Shown here one piece after another: positions 61,109 through 64,000 of a stretch of 64,000 nucleotides of DNA (position 1 is the first letter of the stretch; each line of letters starts with the position of its first letter). The notes beneath the pieces are model-generated. The model did no database searches. It was not told the DNA's origin and was given only the letters and a program-made list of their open reading frames with translations. The stretch spans positions 1-64,000 of the forward strand of contig NZ_FOGO01000014.1 of the NCBI RefSeq assembly GCF_900111245.1, in the 5' to 3' direction. This DNA comes from Streptomyces qinglanensis (GTDB taxonomy: Bacteria; Actinomycetota; Actinomycetes; Streptomycetales; Streptomycetaceae). A program made the translations under genes and the position numbers.

Positions 61109-61930
61109 TCAGGACTCGTCCTCGACGGGGCACCCCCGGAGGGCTGCTCTGCGCTGGTCCAGCAGGTGCTGGAAGCCGTCCAGGAGGGCGCGGACGGCGA
61201 AGCGGGTGCTGTCGGCCGGATCGGCGGTGAAGGCGTCGTCGGGGAGGGCGGCCAGCCGGGAGAGGCCGCCCTCTTCCATGCCGCGCACGATGTAGGGCTC
61301 CTGGGTGCGCCAGAACTCCTCGTCCGTGACGCCGGACTGCAGGGCCGCCTGCTGGTACAGCACGTGGGAGCGGGCGGCGCCCATGACGAGGTTCTCCAGG
61401 GCGACCAGGACGTTCATCTTCTCCTGGCCGCCGAGCGGGAGGTCCTCCAGTGCCGCCAGGGCGAAGTCGAGCCCGGCCGTGGAGCGGGGGCCCAGGACCG
61501 GGCGGGCCTGGTTGATCTGGAGCAGCCAGGTGTGGGTGGTGTACAGCTCCCAGGAGCGTTCGGCGATCAGTTCGAGCGTGGCCCGCCAGTCCTCGCCGGG
61601 GCGCTGCTCCCGTTCGTCCGGTACGGCCTGCACGTGGTCGTACATCAGGGCCACCAGTTCGTCCTTGCCCGGCACGTAGCGGTACAGGGACATGGTGCCG
61701 ACGCCGAGTCCGGTGGCGACGCGGCGCATGGAGAGGGCGGTCAGGCCCTCGCGGTCGGCGATGTCCACGGCGGTGCTGACGATCTGCGCGAGCGTCAGCC
61801 CGGGTTTGGGGCCGCGCGCGGGGCGGTCCTGTCCCGTCCGGCCCCACAGCAGGTCCAGGCTGCGGACGAGCCGGGTGAGTCCGTCGCGGCCGTGGTCTGC
61901 GGGGTCCGTGCCCGGGTGGTTGCTCGTCAT
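61109..61930 (-). CDS. TetR-family regulator of the ABC exporter
   Basis: The 273-residue protein has a TetR HTH ('IVSTAVDIADREGLTALSMRRVATGLGVGTMSLYRYVPGKDELVALM') followed by a TetR_C-type ligand domain as in tetracycline-repressor-like regulators. A ~40-residue N-terminal extension precedes the HTH. ATG at 61930 is chosen because the upstream frame runs into the operator region. It is divergent from a DrrAB-type ABC exporter, and two 18-bp direct repeats lie between them, so it most likely represses the exporter. Confidence 0.9.
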   Translation of the reverse strand: MTSNHPGTDPADHGRDGLTRLVRSLDLLWGRTGQDRPARGPKPGLTLAQIVSTAVDIADREGLTALSMRRVATGLGVGTMSLYRYVPGKDELVALMYDHVQAVPDEREQRPGEDWRATLELIAERSWELYTTHTWLLQINQARPVLGPRSTAGLDFALAALEDLPLGGQEKMNVLVALENLVMGAARSHVLYQQAALQSGVTDEEFWRTQEPYIVRGMEEGGLSRLAALPDDAFTADPADSTRFAVRALLDGFQHLLDQRRAALRGCPVEDES

Positions 61931-61955
61931 GGTCGGGCCATCGTAGGGAATTCTC

Positions 61956-62005
61956 TTGCCGGTATCTGCGTAGGCTGTACGCTGTTTTATCTGAGTACGG
62001 TGTAC
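61956..62005 (+). promoter_or_regulatory. Exporter promoter with two 18-bp direct-repeat operator candidates
   Basis: TATCTGCGTAGGCTGTAC (61963-61980) and TATCTGAGTACGGTGTAC (61988-62005) agree at 15 of 18 positions, 25 bp apart. A promoter TTGCCG (61956-61961) N16 TACGCT (61978-61983) runs toward the ABC gene and is overlapped by the first repeat, so binding would block transcription. The TetR regulator is the probable ligand. Confidence 0.75.
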
Positions 62006-62025
62006 CCAATTCGAGGAGGGGATGC

Positions 62026-63030
62026 ATGTCCGCACCACCGCTGGACCAGTACTCCGTCGTGGCCGAGGGGCTGCGCAGGACCTATGGCGACGCACGCGCG
62101 CTCGACGGGCTCGACCTGGCCGTGCCGCGCGGCACCGTCTTCGGACTGCTGGGGCCGAACGGCGCCGGCAAGACCACCGCCGTACGCGTACTGACCACCC
62201 TCGTCCGGCTCGACGGCGGCCGAGCCGCCGTCGCCGGGCACGACGTGAGCCGCAGCCCGCGCGCCGTACGCGGCAGGATCGGACTCACCGGGCAGCACGC
62301 CGCCGTGGACCGGATCCTCACGGCGCGGCAGAACCTGGAGATGTTCGGCCGCCTCTTCCACCTCGGCACCGCCAGCGCCCGGCGCCGGGCAGCCGAACTC
62401 CTCGACCGGTTCGGGCTCACCGAGGCGGCCGACAAGCAGCCGCAGGGCTTCAGCGGCGGTATGCGGCGCCGCCTCGACCTGGCCTCCAGCATGATCCTCG
62501 CCCCGGAGGTGCTCTTCCTGGACGAGCCGACCACCGGGCTCGACCCGCGCGGGCGCAGCGAGGTGTGGGACGCGGTGCGCGGACTGACCCAGCAGGGCAC
62601 CACCGTCGTCCTGACGACCCACTACCTGGACGAGGCCGACAAGCTCTCCGACCGGATCGCCGTCATCGACCGGGGCCGCAACGTCACCGAGGACACCCCG
62701 GCCGGACTCAAGCGGACTGTCGGTGGCGACCGCATCGAGGTCGTCGCCGCCGAGGCCCGTGATCTGCCCGTCGTGACCGCCGCCGTCGCCCGTGTCGCGA
62801 AGCGAGGTGCCGAGCCGGAGAGCGACGCCGCCGAACTACGCGTCCACGCACCCGTCTCGGCCGGGGTCCCCGCGCTCACCGAGGTGGCGCGCGGCCTCCA
62901 GGACGAGGGTGTGACGGTGGCCGACATCGGCCTGCGCCGCCCCACGCTGGACGAGGTCTTCCTCGCCCTGACCGGCAGATCCGGCGGCGAGCAGCGGGAG
63001 AGCGCGGAGCACCCGGAGGCCGCCGTATGA
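62026..63030 (+). CDS. ABC exporter ATPase, DrrA type
   Basis: The 334-residue ATPase has Walker A 'GPNGAGKTT' (43-51), the signature 'FSGGM' (142-146), Walker B 'LFLDEP' (163-168) and the DrrA C-terminal region ending in '[13 protein letters not shown]', typical of daunorubicin-resistance-like drug exporters. ATG at 62026 follows GAGGAGGGG. The stop codon overlaps the permease start by 4 nt (ATGA), so the two are translated together. It would drive export of an unknown hydrophobic compound with the downstream permease. Confidence 0.95.
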   Translation: MSAPPLDQYSVVAEGLRRTYGDARALDGLDLAVPRGTVFGLLGPNGAGKTTAVRVLTTLVRLDGGRAAVAGHDVSRSPRAVRGRIGLTGQHAAVDRILTARQNLEMFGRLFHLGTASARRRAAELLDRFGLTEAADKQPQGFSGGMRRRLDLASSMILAPEVLFLDEPTTGLDPRGRSEVWDAVRGLTQQGTTVVLTTHYLDEADKLSDRIAVIDRGRNVTEDTPAGLKRTVGGDRIEVVAAEARDLPVVTAAVARVAKRGAEPESDAAELRVHAPVSAGVPALTEVARGLQDEGVTVADIGLRRPTLDEVFLALTGRSGGEQRESAEHPEAAV

Positions 63031-63857
63031 GTGTCGTCGCGCCGGCCGCGGAGCGGCAGCACGCAGGGCAGCGGCTGTACTGGGCGGTGGCCGACTGCTG
63101 GACGATCGTCCGCCGCGACCTGACCCACCTGGCGAAGCAGCCGTCCATCGTCGCCTGGCAGCTCGGTTTTCCCCTCGTCTCCGTGCTGCTGTTCGTCTAC
63201 GTCTTCGGCAGTGCGATGGAGGTCGGCGAGGGGGTGGACTACAAGAGCTACGCGATGCCCGGGATGTTCGCCATGACCATGGCGTTCGGCTTCATGAACA
63301 CGGCGGTCGCCGTCGCCGTGGACAAGGAGCGCGGGGTCACCGACCGGTTCCGCTCCATGCCGATGGCGCCCTCCGCCGTGGTGACCGGGCGCGGGGTCTC
63401 CGACCTCCTGCACGCGGCGCTCGACCTGGCCGTGCTGGCGGCGATCGCCCTGGCCATCGGCTGGCGTTCGGACGGCGGGCTGCTCAGCACGGTGTGGGCG
63501 TTCGTGCTGCTGCTCCTGCTGCGCTTCGCGCTCATCTGGGCCGGCGTGCTGCTCGGCCTGCTCGCCAGGAACCAGGAGTCGGCGGGCAACCTGTTCGCCG
63601 TCGCCTTCCCCTTCGGCATGGTCTCCAGCGTCTTCACCCCGCCCTCCGCCATGCCGGACTGGCTGGGCACCCTCGCCATGTGGAATCCCGTCTCGGCCAC
63701 CGCGAACGCCGTCCGCGAGCTGTACGGCAACCCGCTGCCCGGCGGAGGAAGCTGGATCGAGGAGCACGCGGAGCTGATGGCGGTGGTGTGGCCGCTGGCG
63801 CTGACGGCCGTCTTCCTGCCGCTCGCCGTCCGCAGGTTCCAGCACCTCGGCAGGTGA
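63027..63857 (+). CDS. ABC exporter permease, DrrB type
   Basis: The 276-residue membrane protein has six predicted helices in the ABC-2 arrangement: '[21 protein letters not shown]', '[37 protein letters not shown]', '[20 protein letters not shown]', '[20 protein letters not shown]' and '[23 protein letters not shown]'. It matches DrrB-like permeases. The ATGA overlap with the ATPase gene shows a coupled pair. Substrate unknown; likely a drug or natural product. Confidence 0.93.
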   Translation: MSVVAPAAERQHAGQRLYWAVADCWTIVRRDLTHLAKQPSIVAWQLGFPLVSVLLFVYVFGSAMEVGEGVDYKSYAMPGMFAMTMAFGFMNTAVAVAVDKERGVTDRFRSMPMAPSAVVTGRGVSDLLHAALDLAVLAAIALAIGWRSDGGLLSTVWAFVLLLLLRFALIWAGVLLGLLARNQESAGNLFAVAFPFGMVSSVFTPPSAMPDWLGTLAMWNPVSATANAVRELYGNPLPGGGSWIEEHAELMAVVWPLALTAVFLPLAVRRFQHLGR

Positions 63858-63914
63858 CGCCCGGACGCTGACGGCGGGGCCCCGGCAGCCGACCTGCGCG
63901 CGGGAGCCGTGCGG

Positions 63915-64000
63915 CTACTCGCCGACCAGCCGCAGCTCGTAGTGGACCGGCCGGTCGAACATCAGCCGGTAGCCGAGCGGCACCAGGAAGCCCTGGGTGA
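63915..64000 (-). CDS. C-terminal fragment of an unrecognised protein
   Basis: A minus-strand frame is open from the right edge to a TAG at 63915-63917 and encodes a sensible C-terminus (reading 'GFLVPLGYRLMFDRPVHYE' then 'LRLVGE'). The start lies outside the window. Base composition and the convergent position after the ABC permease fit a real gene. The family cannot be identified from 27 residues. Confidence 0.6.
   Translation of the reverse strand, partial: TQGFLVPLGYRLMFDRPVHYELRLVGE

Noticed and set aside
1-64000. tRNA, rRNA, insertion sequence and integrase genes
   Set aside because: No cloverleaf-like T-loop consensus in a plausible context, no rRNA signatures and no transposase or integrase motifs were seen by eye.

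Overview
The window reads as chromosomal DNA from a Streptomyces or a very close relative. The sequence is extremely GC-rich, third codon positions are almost all G or C, GTG and TTG starts are common, and the gene families are typical of the genus: futalosine-pathway menaquinone genes, DUF3027, a sacsin-type GHKL protein, a TioE-type regulator and a HelD/HelR-like ATPase. No rRNA, tRNA, CRISPR array, insertion sequence or prophage structure was recognised. The stretch looks like ordinary chromosome core with one lower-GC insertion near 56.5-60.9 kb.

Region by region: 0-3 kb holds the end of a lytic transglycosylase, a secreted protein, a putative-sensor membrane protein and a double VOC protein. 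3.1-7.3 kb is a complete N-acetylmuramic acid (MurNAc) recycling unit, murR-murQ-murP, with a strong apparently leaderless promoter and palindromes at murR. 7.3-15.5 kb carries DUF4031, a Cmx/chloramphenicol-type exporter, a small CPCC protein, an HD phosphohydrolase, cutC, and a divergent MFS/ArsR pair with three copies of one 18-bp palindrome between them, then a TPR protein that lacks the usual HTH. 15.5-24 kb carries an erythromycin-esterase/TioE pair, a PLP dehydratase, a HelD-family helicase and a degenerate acyl-CoA-synthetase-like protein. 24-29 kb pairs an XPB helicase with a large helicase-associated/WYL-like protein. 29-34.6 kb has membrane and secreted proteins, a class C serine hydrolase and a HAD phosphatase. 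34.8-44.5 kb is a conserved block: cold-shock protein, mqnD, mqnB, a lipoprotein, an MFS protein, DUF3027, the sacsin-type ATPase and a zinc-ribbon protein.

44.5-56.5 kb carries a CtpE-like P-type ATPase, DUF2530, a purine permease with an unusual AT-rich leader, a ribbon-helix-helix protein, a MarR/MFS operon with an operator at the start codon, a 2',3'-cyclic phosphodiesterase, a probable 30-residue leaderless membrane peptide, a TetR/aldo-keto reductase pair, an SGNH hydrolase and an anchored beta-propeller-like protein. 56.5-60.9 kb is the most accessory-looking stretch. A three-gene operon (71-aa protein, DUF6879, formyltransferase) diverges from an NB-ARC/TPR STAND ATPase whose N-terminus has a RHIM/BASS3-like amyloid-signalling motif. 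61-63.9 kb is a TetR regulator divergent from a drug-type ABC exporter, with two 18-bp operator-like direct repeats between them.

Many genes are organised as divergent regulator/target pairs, and the shared intergenic regions show palindromes or direct repeats that could be operators. Several transcripts appear leaderless (murR, marR, the 30-aa peptide, possibly the TPR gene), with a TAnnnT box 6-7 nt before the start codon. All functions are read from sequence and family knowledge; no searches were run.
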